From Companilactobacillus jidongensis (GTDB lineage: Bacteria > Bacillota > Bacilli > Lactobacillales > Lactobacillaceae), in the NCBI RefSeq assembly GCF_003946575.1, contig NZ_RHOP01000004.1:1-64000 (forward strand): 64,000 nucleotides of DNA. Reading direction: 5' to 3'. Below the pieces are notes generated by a model, which was not told where the DNA came from, did no database searches, and saw nothing but the letters and a program-made list of their open reading frames with translations. Numbering within the stretch: the first letter of the stretch is position 1; every line of letters begins with the position of its first letter. Below, in pieces: positions 1 through 8,357 of the stretch. The position numbers and the translations under genes are program-made.

Positions 1-24
1 AACTTCTTAACAAGCGACTCAATT

Positions 25-53
25 AGTTTATCAAGAACCCAACATGATGTCAA
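25..53 (-). promoter_or_regulatory. rRNA operon promoter (rrn P), reading off the left edge
   Basis: On the minus strand a consensus -35 TTGACA (48-53) is followed by a 17-nt spacer and -10 TAAACT (25-30). An A/T-rich stretch resembling an UP element lies just upstream (54-75). The near-consensus hexamers, the UP-like tract and the context TTCTTGACAT...TTGATAAACT are what lactobacilli use in front of 16S rRNA. The transcript would start near position 18 and leave the window, so the rRNA itself cannot be seen. Inference from promoter architecture. Confidence 0.7.
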
Positions 54-75
54 GAACTTTTTAAAATAATTTTTC

Positions 76-376
76 AACGACTATCGAGTTGGAGGCTCTC
101 AAGCCGTTGTCGCCGTTGCTCTGTCGCAACAACAAATAATATATTACTAGTTGGTTATCATCATTGCAAGTACTTTTTAAAAGTTTTTTCATTTTTATTG
201 AAAATACTTTTATTGATACTCGTTTGAAGTTGCGATTTCAGTAACTATTGTACAAAATGCTACTATAGTATGTCAATAATTCTCGCAGCATACTTTGTTT
301 CAATTTATGTGCCAGCTGCATCATATGATTTTTTCCAACAGTTGAGACAAGCCTACCGGTAATATAGATATCTCCA
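76..376. other. intergenic stretch without a recognisable gene
   Basis: This 300-nt stretch lies between the rrn promoter and the terminator of the aldo/keto reductase. I see no ORF with a ribosome binding site. Around 85-125 there are short GC-richer inverted repeats (for example GGCT-TGAG-AGCC on the minus strand) that could fold just upstream of the rrn promoter. The remainder is A/T-rich with no assignable signal. Confidence 0.5.
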
Positions 377-405
377 AACAAAAAGGCATTCCTTCAAGGA
401 ATGCC
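377..405 (-). terminator. Rho-independent terminator of the aldo/keto reductase
   Basis: An 8-bp stem GGCATTCC/GGAATGCC with a 5-nt loop (385-405) is followed on the minus strand by a T-rich tract TTTTTGTTTG. It starts 9 nt after the stop codon at 414. Confidence 0.9.
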
Positions 406-413
406 AACATTGA

Positions 414-1259
414 TTATTCTTGTGTAGGGTTATGAAATGCCATTGGTGCTGTATCTGGCATCTGGTTCAAGGTTCTCATATCTTCATCACTAATGGTAAA
501 GTCCAACTTCGCATTAGCTTCAATATGTGGAAGTTGTGTTGCCTTTGGTAATGGCAATACTCCATTTTGAATTACAAACTTAATAGCTAGTTGTGGCACA
601 CTCACACCATACTTCGTAGCTATTTCATTGATATCAGCATTGTTTAGCAAACCACCAGTAGCTAATGGTGAATATGCTTCTACCAAAATGTCATTATCTT
701 TTGAAAACTTGGTGATCTTAGGTTCTGTATAGCCGACATAATATTGAATTTGATCAACCATTGGCTTTACTTTAGCCATACTCATCACATTCTGTAAATC
801 ATGTACATTAAAGTTAGAAACACCGATTGCCTTAACACGGCCGGTTTCATAAATTTCTTCCATTGCACGCCAAACATCAAGATTCTCTTTGTCATAGTTG
901 GAACCCATTTGTCCCCATGGCCATGGGGCGTGTACCAAGTATAGATCCAAATAATCAATATCGAGGTTGTTCATAGTCGTATTGAAGTCTCTGAGAGCAC
1001 CTTCATATGTTTTGGTTTCACCTGGTAATTTTGAAGTTACGAAGATCTCACTACGATCGATTCCTGAATCTCTAACCGCTTGTCCAACTTCTTTTTCATT
1101 TGCATAGGCAAGTGCTGTATCGATATGGCGATAGCCAACTGTCAAAGCATCAAGTACTGCCTTATGTGCCTTACTTGCTGGAATTTGCCATGTGCCAAAT
1201 GCTACTTGAGGAATTTCTACGTCATTAGATAATTTAAAAGTTTCTGTTAATTGTGTCAT
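414..1259 (-). CDS. aldo/keto reductase
   Basis: NAD(P)H-dependent cytosolic reductase of aldehydes or ketones, of the 2,5-diketo-D-gluconate reductase-like AKR group. The catalytic tetrad is visible: Asp and Tyr in DTALAYANE, Lys in TSKLP and His in LVHAPW. The 281-aa length fits the family. I chose the ATG at 1259 because AAGAAGG lies 7 nt upstream; an in-frame ATG at 1301 has no comparable site. The gene is monocistronic with its own terminator. Its promoter has a 19-nt spacer filled by a MerR-type palindrome (see 1313-1343), so induction by electrophile or aldehyde stress is likely. The substrate is unknown. Confidence 0.9.
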   Translation of the reverse strand: MTQLTETFKLSNDVEIPQVAFGTWQIPASKAHKAVLDALTVGYRHIDTALAYANEKEVGQAVRDSGIDRSEIFVTSKLPGETKTYEGALRDFNTTMNNLDIDYLDLYLVHAPWPWGQMGSNYDKENLDVWRAMEEIYETGRVKAIGVSNFNVHDLQNVMSMAKVKPMVDQIQYYVGYTEPKITKFSKDNDILVEAYSPLATGGLLNNADINEIATKYGVSVPQLAIKFVIQNGVLPLPKATQLPHIEANAKLDFTISDEDMRTLNQMPDTAPMAFHNPTQE

Positions 1260-1312
1260 TACAATACCTTCTTTAATAGGTTTAAGACTGATTGTTTCCA
1301 ATCAATAAATGC

Positions 1313-1343
1313 ATCATAAACCTTGAAGTGAACTTTAAGGCAA
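1313..1343 (-). promoter_or_regulatory. MerR-family (AdhR/NmlR-like) promoter and operator
   Basis: On the minus strand -35 TTGCCT (1338-1343) and -10 TATGAT (1313-1318) are separated by 19 nt, longer than the usual 17. The spacer holds the palindrome CTTGAAGT-GA-ACTTTAAG (plus strand, about 1322-1339). Long spacers with a central dyad are the hallmark of MerR-family activation by DNA distortion. Nearly the same arrangement precedes the second aldo/keto reductase at 40163-40193. Confidence 0.75.
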
Positions 1344-1348
1344 GTCAT

Positions 1349-1888
1349 TTATTCAATTTTTTTAAAAACTTTTATTGGATTCATTTCATGCACATGCTCA
1401 TTCAATGTTTTCTGCATCCAAATAATGTCCAGCCAATTTCCAAATTTGAAGCCTGCTTTTTCAAATCTACCCATATCTGAATATCCCATTTTCTTATGAA
1501 AGTTGACACTACCTTGATTATTCCCAGTAATACAGGCAAAAAGATTAACGATCCCTTGTTTAGTAAGATCAGCTTCCAAAGATTGATACAACATCCCTCC
1601 AATCCCTTTTCCCTTGCTTTCACTATCCAAATATATGCTTGTCTCGGCTGTCCAATCATATGCGGCTCTATCATTGTATTTACTTGCATAAGCATATCCA
1701 AGGATTTGACCGTCTTCTTCAGCAATCAAGTACGGATATACCTGTGAAATACTTCGGATACGTTTGGTGAATTCTTCTATTGAGGGAACATCATATTCAA
1801 AAGTAATATCAGTTTTTAAAACATACGGTTTGTAAATATCCAATAATGCTTGAACATCACTTTCCATAGCCGATCTGATTTTTATCAT
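1349..1888 (-). CDS. GNAT family N-acetyltransferase (phosphinothricin acetyltransferase-like)
   Basis: Acetyl-CoA-dependent N-acetyltransferase of 179 aa. The N-terminus (MIKIRSAMESDVQALLDIY) and the acetyl-CoA loop KGKGIGGML near residue 103 are typical of the PAT/bar-like branch, which acetylates glutamate analogues or other small amines. The sequence continues about 15 residues past the usual fold. It lies 23 nt downstream of the second ABC exporter gene on the same strand, so it is probably the last gene of that operon. That context would suit a resistance or detoxification role. The substrate cannot be read from sequence. Confidence 0.8.
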   Translation of the reverse strand: MIKIRSAMESDVQALLDIYKPYVLKTDITFEYDVPSIEEFTKRIRSISQVYPYLIAEEDGQILGYAYASKYNDRAAYDWTAETSIYLDSESKGKGIGGMLYQSLEADLTKQGIVNLFACITGNNQGSVNFHKKMGYSDMGRFEKAGFKFGNWLDIIWMQKTLNEHVHEMNPIKVFKKIE

Positions 1889-1911
1889 TAGTTCATCTAC
1901 CTTCTATATAA

Positions 1912-3702
1912 CTAGTTCGTTATATCAAATTGACTATTATACAATTCAGAATAAAATCCATGCTTGGCTAGCAAGCTCTGATGCGTTCCTTGTTCAATTA
2001 TCTTCCCATCATTAATAACTAATATTTGATCAGCACGCTGAATAGTCGACAAACGATGAGCAATTACGAAACTAGTCTTATTTCGCATTAGTGCAGTCAT
2101 CGCTAATTGCACATCAGCTTCAGTATTACTATCAATTGAAGCTGTTGCCTCATCCAACACTAAGACTGGTGCACCAGTCACAAAAGCCCGAGCGATACTC
2201 AATAGTTGTCGCTGGCCTTGAGATAAACTACGAGCATTTTCAGTCAATATTGTGTCATATCCATCAGGAAGCTGGTTAATAAATGTATCAGCGTTAGCTT
2301 GTTTCGCCGCTTCTTCAACTTCATTATCAGTTGCTGATGGGCGACCTAGCCGAATATTTTCACGAATGCTCATCGTGAACAAGAATGATTCCTGTTGCAC
2401 TACAGTGACTAAGCGCCTTAAGTCATACATATGAATAGCAGTAACATCCCTGCCATCAAGCAAAACACGTCCCTTCTTAAGCGGATAAAGATTGGTCAGT
2501 AAATTCATAATCGTAGTTTTACCTGCTCCAGTTGGTCCCACGAGTGCTACGACTTCTCCTTGTTTAGCCGTTAAATTGATATCCTTTAGAATGGTCTTTT
2601 TGTCATAAGCAAATGTGACATGATCAAACTGAACATTGCCCGCAGTCTGCTTCACAGCCACTGCGTCACTATTATCTTGTTCTGGTTCCTCATCAATCAA
2701 TTCGAAAACACGTTCTGCACTGGCCAAAGATAGTTGCAATGTATTGATTAAATTCAACACATTATTGATTGGACCAGTGAAATTACGTAAGTAAATTAAA
2801 AATGTAAATATTGTCCCGACCGTAATTGCCTTACTACCGGATAATATTGATATTGCGCCAGCCATTGTTATCAATAAATAAGCAACGTTATTTGTCATAT
2901 TATTGAATGGGCCGATTATTGAAGAAAGTGACTGCGCCTTAAATGCAGCTTTAGTATATTCCCCGTTCGTTCGATCAAATTCTGACATAGTGCTTTCTGT
3001 GTGATCAAACAACTGCACCAATTGTTTGCCCGAAACTGACTCTTCGATTTGAGTATTTAAACTACCCAGATCCCGTTGTTGTGTCATAAATGCTTTTTGA
3101 GTGATTTTGGAAATAGCTTTTGAAAAAAAGTATGTAGCAACGGAACTCAACAAAGTAATACCAGTCAATAAAGGCGACAAAATCAGCATGGCCATTCCCA
3201 TGCCAATAACACTGATTATTCCCGTGAATAATTGAACGAATGTTTGCATCAAGGCTGTATTAATATTATCCACATCATTAGTCAAGCGACTCATAACATC
3301 TCCGTTATCATGAGTGTCAAAATATTTCATTGGTAGACGCTGTAAATTAGTAAAGACGTCATGTCTAATTCTGGCACTAGTATCTTGGGCAACTTTTATA
3401 ATGATTGAATTTTGAAAGTACGTAAAAAAACTCGAAACAACATACATTACTGCCATTATTGAACAAATAACTAATAATGCATGCAATTGATTTTTAGAAA
3501 TGTAGTCATCTATTACCAAACCATTTATACGATTTCCGACAATGGTGACCGCTGTAGTAACGATAGTTAATAAAAAGACAATAAAAAGTTTGATTTTTCG
3601 AGCATCCAAATAATTCCAAACCCGTTTCACTGTATCTTTCCAATTGTTAAGTTGAACCTTTTCAGGATGAATATTCCGTGGAACACGTCTATGCATGTCC
3701 AT
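1912..3702 (-). CDS. heterodimeric ABC exporter, subunit with canonical catalytic Glu
   Basis: Multidrug-type ABC half-transporter of 596 aa: an N-terminal six-helix membrane domain (about 35-330) and a C-terminal ATPase. Walker A is GPTGAGKTT. Walker B ends LDEATASID, with the catalytic Glu present. The signature is LSQGQ instead of LSGGQ. This altered signature complements the Asp-substituted Walker B of the partner gene, the pattern of asymmetric heterodimers such as LmrCD, BmrCD and TM287/288. The start at 3702 is supported by AGGTGG 8 nt upstream. It overlaps the end of the partner gene by 14 nt, indicating translational coupling. The likely role is export of drugs or lipophilic compounds. 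Confidence 0.9.
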   Translation of the reverse strand: MDMHRRVPRNIHPEKVQLNNWKDTVKRVWNYLDARKIKLFIVFLLTIVTTAVTIVGNRINGLVIDDYISKNQLHALLVICSIMAVMYVVSSFFTYFQNSIIIKVAQDTSARIRHDVFTNLQRLPMKYFDTHDNGDVMSRLTNDVDNINTALMQTFVQLFTGIISVIGMGMAMLILSPLLTGITLLSSVATYFFSKAISKITQKAFMTQQRDLGSLNTQIEESVSGKQLVQLFDHTESTMSEFDRTNGEYTKAAFKAQSLSSIIGPFNNMTNNVAYLLITMAGAISILSGSKAITVGTIFTFLIYLRNFTGPINNVLNLINTLQLSLASAERVFELIDEEPEQDNSDAVAVKQTAGNVQFDHVTFAYDKKTILKDINLTAKQGEVVALVGPTGAGKTTIMNLLTNLYPLKKGRVLLDGRDVTAIHMYDLRRLVTVVQQESFLFTMSIRENIRLGRPSATDNEVEEAAKQANADTFINQLPDGYDTILTENARSLSQGQRQLLSIARAFVTGAPVLVLDEATASIDSNTEADVQLAMTALMRNKTSFVIAHRLSTIQRADQILVINDGKIIEQGTHQSLLAKHGFYSELYNSQFDITN

Positions 3703-5416
3703 TTATGCCACCACCTAACTGTGTCTGAACCAGTTGCCTATAAAACGTTGATTCTTTCAATAGCTCTTTATGCGTACCACTTGCTGATATTCTTCCATTT
3801 ATCAGAACTATTATTTGATTACAATCCATTACATTAGTAACACGTTGTGAAATGATAATTGTTGTCTTATTCTTACGATATTTTTCAAGACGATTTTTAA
3901 TTCTGGCATTGGTCTCCTGATCTACAGCACTGGTGGCATCATCCATCACCAGAATATCCGAATTTGGAACAATTGACCGAGCAATATTAAGTCGCTGACG
4001 TTGACCTCCAGAAAAGTTCTTACCAGTTTGTTCTACAACGGAATCATAGCGTTTGGGTAATTTATCAATGAATTCTGATGCGTCAGCAATATCTGATGAA
4101 ACATCTAGATCCTCATCAGTAGCAGACTCATTGCCATAAGTTAAATTACTACGAACAGTTCCTGAAAATAATAACGAATCCTGTAGTGCAACCGTCATTT
4201 TCTGATGAACGTCTTGGAGATTCATTTTTTGAATATCAACTCCACCAATTTTTATAATCCCATCGTATTCGTCAAAACTTCTAGTTAATAGTTTTATCAA
4301 TGAACTTTTGCCTGAACCGGTTGCACCAATTATTCCAAGCCAATCACCATCTGGAACATTAAAAGTCACTTTGTCCAAGATGGGTTCACTAGTCTGATAA
4401 CCAAAAGTTACATCATCAAATGAAATACTGTCGTCTACAGGTTTATCGTTCGAAGAAGTTGTAACTTGCTTTTTTGGTTCTTCATCAAGTACCGCTTGCA
4501 CCCTAGCTGAACTAGTTATTGCACGTGAGAATGAAGTAATAATATTTACGGTCTGAATCATTGCGCTAGTAATTTGAATCATATAATTGACGAAAGCAAT
4601 GATTTGACCATTACTAATAGTTTTACTGATTGCCAAACTACCACCATAACCTAATGCCACAACTACGCCTAGATTAAGCATCAATTGAATGATTGGTGAC
4701 AAGATCACCGTTGCCATTGCCGCATTTTGACTGGTTTGGCGTAAATGATTGTTTTCATCTTTAAATTGGTTCATTTGGTGATTTTCCAAAACATAGGACT
4801 TTATAGTTTTGGCACCCTGTAAGTTTTCTCGCATAATTCTATTAACGGTATCAATTGCTTGCTGCATTTTGGTATATTTTGGAATACTCTTCAATACAAC
4901 TATCAATAAAAAAATAACTAAAATTGGCATGATAACAAAAAGGATCGGCGCTAAATCGGGACATATAATTATCGACATAACAATGCCACCAAATAAAAGC
5001 ATTGGGGATCTAACCATACCTCTTGTCATCATCATAACTAATGTTTGCATCTGAGTAACATCGTTAGTAATTCTTGTAATCAAAGTTGCCGGTTCCAAAC
5101 CACCCGGATTACGATCTATCAACGATATTTCTAACATATGACTGCGTAATTGTTGGCCCATCTTCAAAGATGCATAACTGCCTAAGGTTCCGCCTGTAGC
5201 ACCAAAAATCAATCCCAACATAGCGAACATAAGCATTAATAGTGCATGATTGATAACGTAATGTAAATCGTTTTTAGCAAGTCCATTGTCAATGATCTGC
5301 GACATCAAGGTTGGTTGTTGTAAATCACAAAACACCTCACCCATCATTATTAGTGGTGACATAAAAAAGAATAATTTGGCTCTTCCATGAATGTGCTGCA
5401 TGATAATCTTAAACAA
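3689..5416 (-). CDS. heterodimeric ABC exporter, degenerate-site subunit (TTG start)
   Basis: First gene of the exporter operon, a 575-aa half-transporter with an N-terminal membrane domain and C-terminal ATPase. Walker A is GATGSGKSS and the signature is FSGGQRQR. Walker B reads VMDDATSAVD, so the catalytic Glu is Asp: this subunit supplies the degenerate ATP site of the heterodimer. I chose the TTG at 5416 because a perfect AGGAGG lies 7 nt upstream (5424-5429). A longer in-frame GTG at 5449 would place that Shine-Dalgarno sequence and part of a hairpin inside the coding region. Expression is probably controlled by the leader hairpin at 5436-5489, reminiscent of ribosome-mediated attenuation of bmrCD in Bacillus subtilis (established for that system, inferred here). 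Confidence 0.9.
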   Translation of the reverse strand: MFKIIMQHIHGRAKLFFFMSPLIMMGEVFCDLQQPTLMSQIIDNGLAKNDLHYVINHALLMLMFAMLGLIFGATGGTLGSYASLKMGQQLRSHMLEISLIDRNPGGLEPATLITRITNDVTQMQTLVMMMTRGMVRSPMLLFGGIVMSIIICPDLAPILFVIMPILVIFLLIVVLKSIPKYTKMQQAIDTVNRIMRENLQGAKTIKSYVLENHQMNQFKDENNHLRQTSQNAAMATVILSPIIQLMLNLGVVVALGYGGSLAISKTISNGQIIAFVNYMIQITSAMIQTVNIITSFSRAITSSARVQAVLDEEPKKQVTTSSNDKPVDDSISFDDVTFGYQTSEPILDKVTFNVPDGDWLGIIGATGSGKSSLIKLLTRSFDEYDGIIKIGGVDIQKMNLQDVHQKMTVALQDSLLFSGTVRSNLTYGNESATDEDLDVSSDIADASEFIDKLPKRYDSVVEQTGKNFSGGQRQRLNIARSIVPNSDILVMDDATSAVDQETNARIKNRLEKYRKNKTTIIISQRVTNVMDCNQIIVLINGRISASGTHKELLKESTFYRQLVQTQLGGGINGHA

Positions 5417-5435
5417 TCCAGAACCTCCTAAATCT

Positions 5436-5489
5436 AAAAAAAGCGTCACGTATCCATAGCCTAGTAAGGACTAAGATTCCGTAACGCTT
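5436..5489 (-). promoter_or_regulatory. terminator-like attenuator in the leader of the ABC exporter
   Basis: Between promoter (5515-5543) and ribosome binding site (5424-5429), the minus strand carries a 10-bp stem (5480-5489 with 5441-5450, one G-U pair) directly followed by seven Ts (5436-5442). A smaller alternative hairpin, CTAGT/ACTAG-like, lies in the loop. The tiny frame ATG GAT ACG TGA sits in the 3' half of the hairpin. Because a separate strong terminator already ends the upstream operon (5538-5581), this structure must act on the exporter transcript itself. Confidence 0.7.
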
Positions 5490-5514
5490 ATTAGTTTGTC
5501 GTTGAATCGTTATA

Positions 5515-5543
5515 ATTCTAGCGCAATCGTTTATTTTTAACAA
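5515..5543 (-). promoter_or_regulatory. promoter of the ABC exporter operon
   Basis: On the minus strand -35 TTGTTA (5538-5543), a 17-nt spacer and -10 TAGAAT (5515-5520). The predicted start near 5508 leaves a leader of about 90 nt before the TTG start, long enough to hold the attenuator hairpin. Confidence 0.7.
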
Positions 5544-5581
5544 ACAAATAGACCGCACCTACCTTTGTAGATACGATCTAT
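5538..5581 (-). terminator. terminator of the Ugp-like operon
   Basis: A 15-bp stem with a 4-nt loop (5548-5581, three to four G-U pairs on the minus strand) is followed by TTTGTTTGTT. It begins 5 nt after the stop of the metallophosphoesterase gene. Confidence 0.85.
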
Positions 5582-5585
5582 CAAT

Positions 5586-6431
5586 TTATACAAACATATT
5601 CCTGTCAACGAAGTCAGTATCATCAATCGGAACTTGATTAATAATTTCATCATGTACCAATAACGATCTGGTCTCAACACCTACTTTGTCATCAGCAACC
5701 GTGATGATATTATAACTGGTTGCATCCATTACCAAGTGATTATGATGATTATCACAATTAATGTGATACGCACTCGAATCAGCAGTACTGCATAAAATGT
5801 TTTCACGATTAAACTCAGTTGGAAAATGGATATGTCCTGAAAAAATAGCTTTGACACTGCTACCTTGAACAATATCTAATAATTCTTCACTGTTTTGTAA
5901 AATACTGTAACGCATATGTATTACTGCCGGACCATCGACTGGATGATGCATGAAGATCAACGACATTTTCTTATCTGAATTCTGGAGCGACCGCTTGAGC
6001 CAATCCAGTTGTTCATTATTGATATAGCCCTGCTCAATGTCACCGTAAGTACTATCAATAAAATAAATATCACATAACCCTGTTGCAATACCGTAATAGT
6101 ACTTCTCTTGTGGTTCTTCTTCTAAATAGCCACGATAAAAGGCCTCTGTTCGATCATGATTGCCTAATATTACATAAATGGGAATATGTAACCTTTGACT
6201 CTGATAATCAATGATGTCTTTTAATTTTTGGTAATCAAACTCAACACCTTCATGAACTAAATCACCGCTTATAACAGCCATGTCTGGCCGATCAGGCATT
6301 AATTCTACATCTTGAAAAATATTTTGTAGTTTAATGTATGGATCAACTCGCTGATGGTTAGCTGGTTTAGCATCTCTTGGCGTTAAATGAGTATCAGTTA
6401 TTTGAACTATTTTTAACTCATTAGTTTTCAT
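5586..6431 (-). CDS. metallophosphoesterase (class III cyclic-nucleotide / glycerophosphodiesterase type)
   Basis: A 281-aa dinuclear-metal phosphoesterase with every motif of the calcineurin-like fold: D-x-H (ITDTHL, near 11-16), GD (SGDLVHEG), GNHD (LGNHDR), H (MHHPVD) and GHxH (SGHIHF). This class includes cAMP phosphodiesterase CpdA and the glycerophosphodiesterase GpdQ. It is the last gene of a Ugp-like uptake operon, 5 nt downstream of the ATPase gene. I therefore infer that it hydrolyses the imported phosphodiester inside the cell, taking the place of the usual UgpQ. A signalling role as a cAMP phosphodiesterase is the alternative. No signal peptide, so cytosolic. Confidence 0.85.
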   Translation of the reverse strand: MKTNELKIVQITDTHLTPRDAKPANHQRVDPYIKLQNIFQDVELMPDRPDMAVISGDLVHEGVEFDYQKLKDIIDYQSQRLHIPIYVILGNHDRTEAFYRGYLEEEPQEKYYYGIATGLCDIYFIDSTYGDIEQGYINNEQLDWLKRSLQNSDKKMSLIFMHHPVDGPAVIHMRYSILQNSEELLDIVQGSSVKAIFSGHIHFPTEFNRENILCSTADSSAYHINCDNHHNHLVMDATSYNIITVADDKVGVETRSLLVHDEIINQVPIDDTDFVDRNMFV

Positions 6432-6436
6432 AAAAG

Positions 6437-7528
6437 TTAAACCCTGTCCCAGTAAATATTTTTTTGAGAATCTTTATCAAAAATAATACTTGTCCGTTCA
6501 TCAATTCTAATAAAAACTGTGTCATCAATTTTGCAATCTATATCTTTAGTTACTGCTTTAATGACATGCTGACCATTTAGATCCAGTGTCAACTGAATAT
6601 ATCGTCCGTAATCAACAATCTTAGTTACTTTAGTAGGAACAGAGAATTCACTTTCAGAGTTTTTTGAAACTTTGATATGCTCGGGACGTACTCCTAAAAG
6701 GTAATCCTTTGGATCAATACTATTTATTCGATCTAGTTTGACCAACTTTGTTTCATCCATCGTTAAATATCCATCTTGATACCATACTGGCAGCACATTT
6801 ATTTGTGGAGTACCAATGAATTTGGCTACAAATAAATTAGTTGGATTTTTATAAATATTTTCGGGAGTGTCAACCATTTGAATGATTCCATCATTCATCA
6901 CAGCAATTCTATCCCCCAAAGCCATAGCTTCTAATTGATCATGTGTCACGTAAACAATAGTTTGTTTATTTCTATCATGAAGGCTTTGAATTTCATCACG
7001 AGCTTTTTCTCGTAACTGGACATCGATATTAGACAACGGCTCATCCAAAAGAAATATTTTACTTTTTTTAGCCATTCCCCTGCCCAGAGCCACACGCTGT
7101 TTCTGACCACCGGATAATTCTGACGGTAAACGATCCCTGTAATCAGATAAATTCAGCGTTTCCAAAATAGATTCTAAACGTTTCTGTCTTTCATCTTTGG
7201 CGACTTTATGAACTTTTAAGGCATATTCCAAATTTTGGTAAACAGTCATGTTCGGATATAGAGCATAATCCTGGAAAACCATCGCAATTGTATGACCATC
7301 GTTTGCCTTTTTTTTCAAATCATCCCCATCAATTAAAACTTCTCCATTACTTACAGACTCCAGACCAGCGATCATTCGTAAAGTAGTAGATTTACCACAT
7401 CCAGAAGGACCTAATAGAACTAAAAATTCTCCTGCCGCAACTTTTAAGTTCAGCTGATCGATAACCTTAGTATTCTTAAAATCTTTAGTAATCTCTTTTA
7501 ATTCAATAGTTGCGTTATTATCGCTCAT
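6437..7528 (-). CDS. ABC transporter ATP-binding protein (UgpC/MsmK type)
   Basis: ATPase of a CUT1-type importer, 363 aa. Walker A GPSGCGKST is near residue 39, signature LSGGQKQR near 138, Walker B FLLDEPLSNID near 158, then the switch His in VTHDQ. A C-terminal MOP-like regulatory domain (about 240-363) includes LLGVRPEHIK. It is flanked by the permease genes upstream and the phosphoesterase downstream, with AAGGGG 6 nt before the ATG. It energises the UgpB-A-E-like components encoded just upstream. The substrate is inferred as glycerol-3-phosphate or glycerophosphodiesters; a sugar remains possible. Confidence 0.9.
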   Translation of the reverse strand: MSDNNATIELKEITKDFKNTKVIDQLNLKVAAGEFLVLLGPSGCGKSTTLRMIAGLESVSNGEVLIDGDDLKKKANDGHTIAMVFQDYALYPNMTVYQNLEYALKVHKVAKDERQKRLESILETLNLSDYRDRLPSELSGGQKQRVALGRGMAKKSKIFLLDEPLSNIDVQLREKARDEIQSLHDRNKQTIVYVTHDQLEAMALGDRIAVMNDGIIQMVDTPENIYKNPTNLFVAKFIGTPQINVLPVWYQDGYLTMDETKLVKLDRINSIDPKDYLLGVRPEHIKVSKNSESEFSVPTKVTKIVDYGRYIQLTLDLNGQHVIKAVTKDIDCKIDDTVFIRIDERTSIIFDKDSQKNIYWDRV

Positions 7529-7538
7529 TCTCTACCCC

Positions 7539-8357
7539 TTACTTCAGTCCGCTATTGCTGATGCTATTCAAAATATAACGTTGGAAAATCAAATAAATGA
7601 TCAATGGTACAACAATCATAATTGATGATAATGCCATAGCTAATGGAAAATTAGTCCCACCCTCACTAGAAATATAATTTTGAAGCGCTAATGGCAAAGT
7701 AAAACTACTCTTGTCTTTCAAAATCAACGTTGGCCAAACATATTCATTCCATGAGTTAATGAAGAACATGGCTCCAACACTGATAATGCTTGGTTTTAAA
7801 ATTGGTAAAACAATATTAAAGAAAATTCGACGATTTGGAATATCATCAATCTTTAATGAATCAAACAAACTTCCTGGAATCTTCTCCATCGTTTTCAAAA
7901 AAATCATAATACCCGTTGCATCACATAATTGTGGTAACGCAACTCCTATCACACTATTCAAAAGATTCAGCTTGGCTATAACAAGATAATTGGGAATCAT
8001 CACAATAGTGAATGGTACAAAAATCGTTGCAACAAACAAAAGATAAATTAAATTCTTATGTTTGAATTGATAATATCGAAAAGCATAGGCAGCTAATAAA
8101 CCGGTAAATAACTTACCCAAAGTAACTAATGTTGCCATGAAAAATGTGTTCCAGGCCAACCGAGCCAAGTTCACTTGATGATTCAAGGTAGTGTAATTAA
8201 TTGTCGTTGGTTTATTCGGAATCAAACTCAAAATCGACTGATATGACTCTTGCAATGTCTTAAATGAGTTGGAAATCATGAAGACTACCGGTAACAATGC
8301 GATAATTCCAATAATCATCAAAGGTAAATGCCATAAAGCATTCTTCTTCCTATTCAT
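7539..8357 (-). CDS. ABC importer permease, UgpE-like
   Basis: Inner-membrane permease of the MalG/UgpE family, with about six membrane segments. The family EAA loop is recognisable as DSLKIDDIPNRRIFFNIVLP in the C-terminal half. I placed the start at the ATG at 8357 (MNRKKN), which has AGG 7 nt upstream, rather than the in-frame TTG 21 nt earlier that lacks a site. The start overlaps the end of the preceding permease gene, as usual in these operons. Confidence 0.85.
   Translation of the reverse strand: MNRKKNALWHLPLMIIGIIALLPVVFMISNSFKTLQESYQSILSLIPNKPTTINYTTLNHQVNLARLAWNTFFMATLVTLGKLFTGLLAAYAFRYYQFKHKNLIYLLFVATIFVPFTIVMIPNYLVIAKLNLLNSVIGVALPQLCDATGIMIFLKTMEKIPGSLFDSLKIDDIPNRRIFFNIVLPILKPSIISVGAMFFINSWNEYVWPTLILKDKSSFTLPLALQNYISSEGGTNFPLAMALSSIMIVVPLIIYLIFQRYILNSISNSGLK

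Noticed and set aside
5417-5449. N-terminal extension of the ABC exporter subunit from a GTG at 5449
   Set aside because: It would place the AGGAGG Shine-Dalgarno and half of the attenuator hairpin in the coding region; the TTG at 5416 is ideally spaced.
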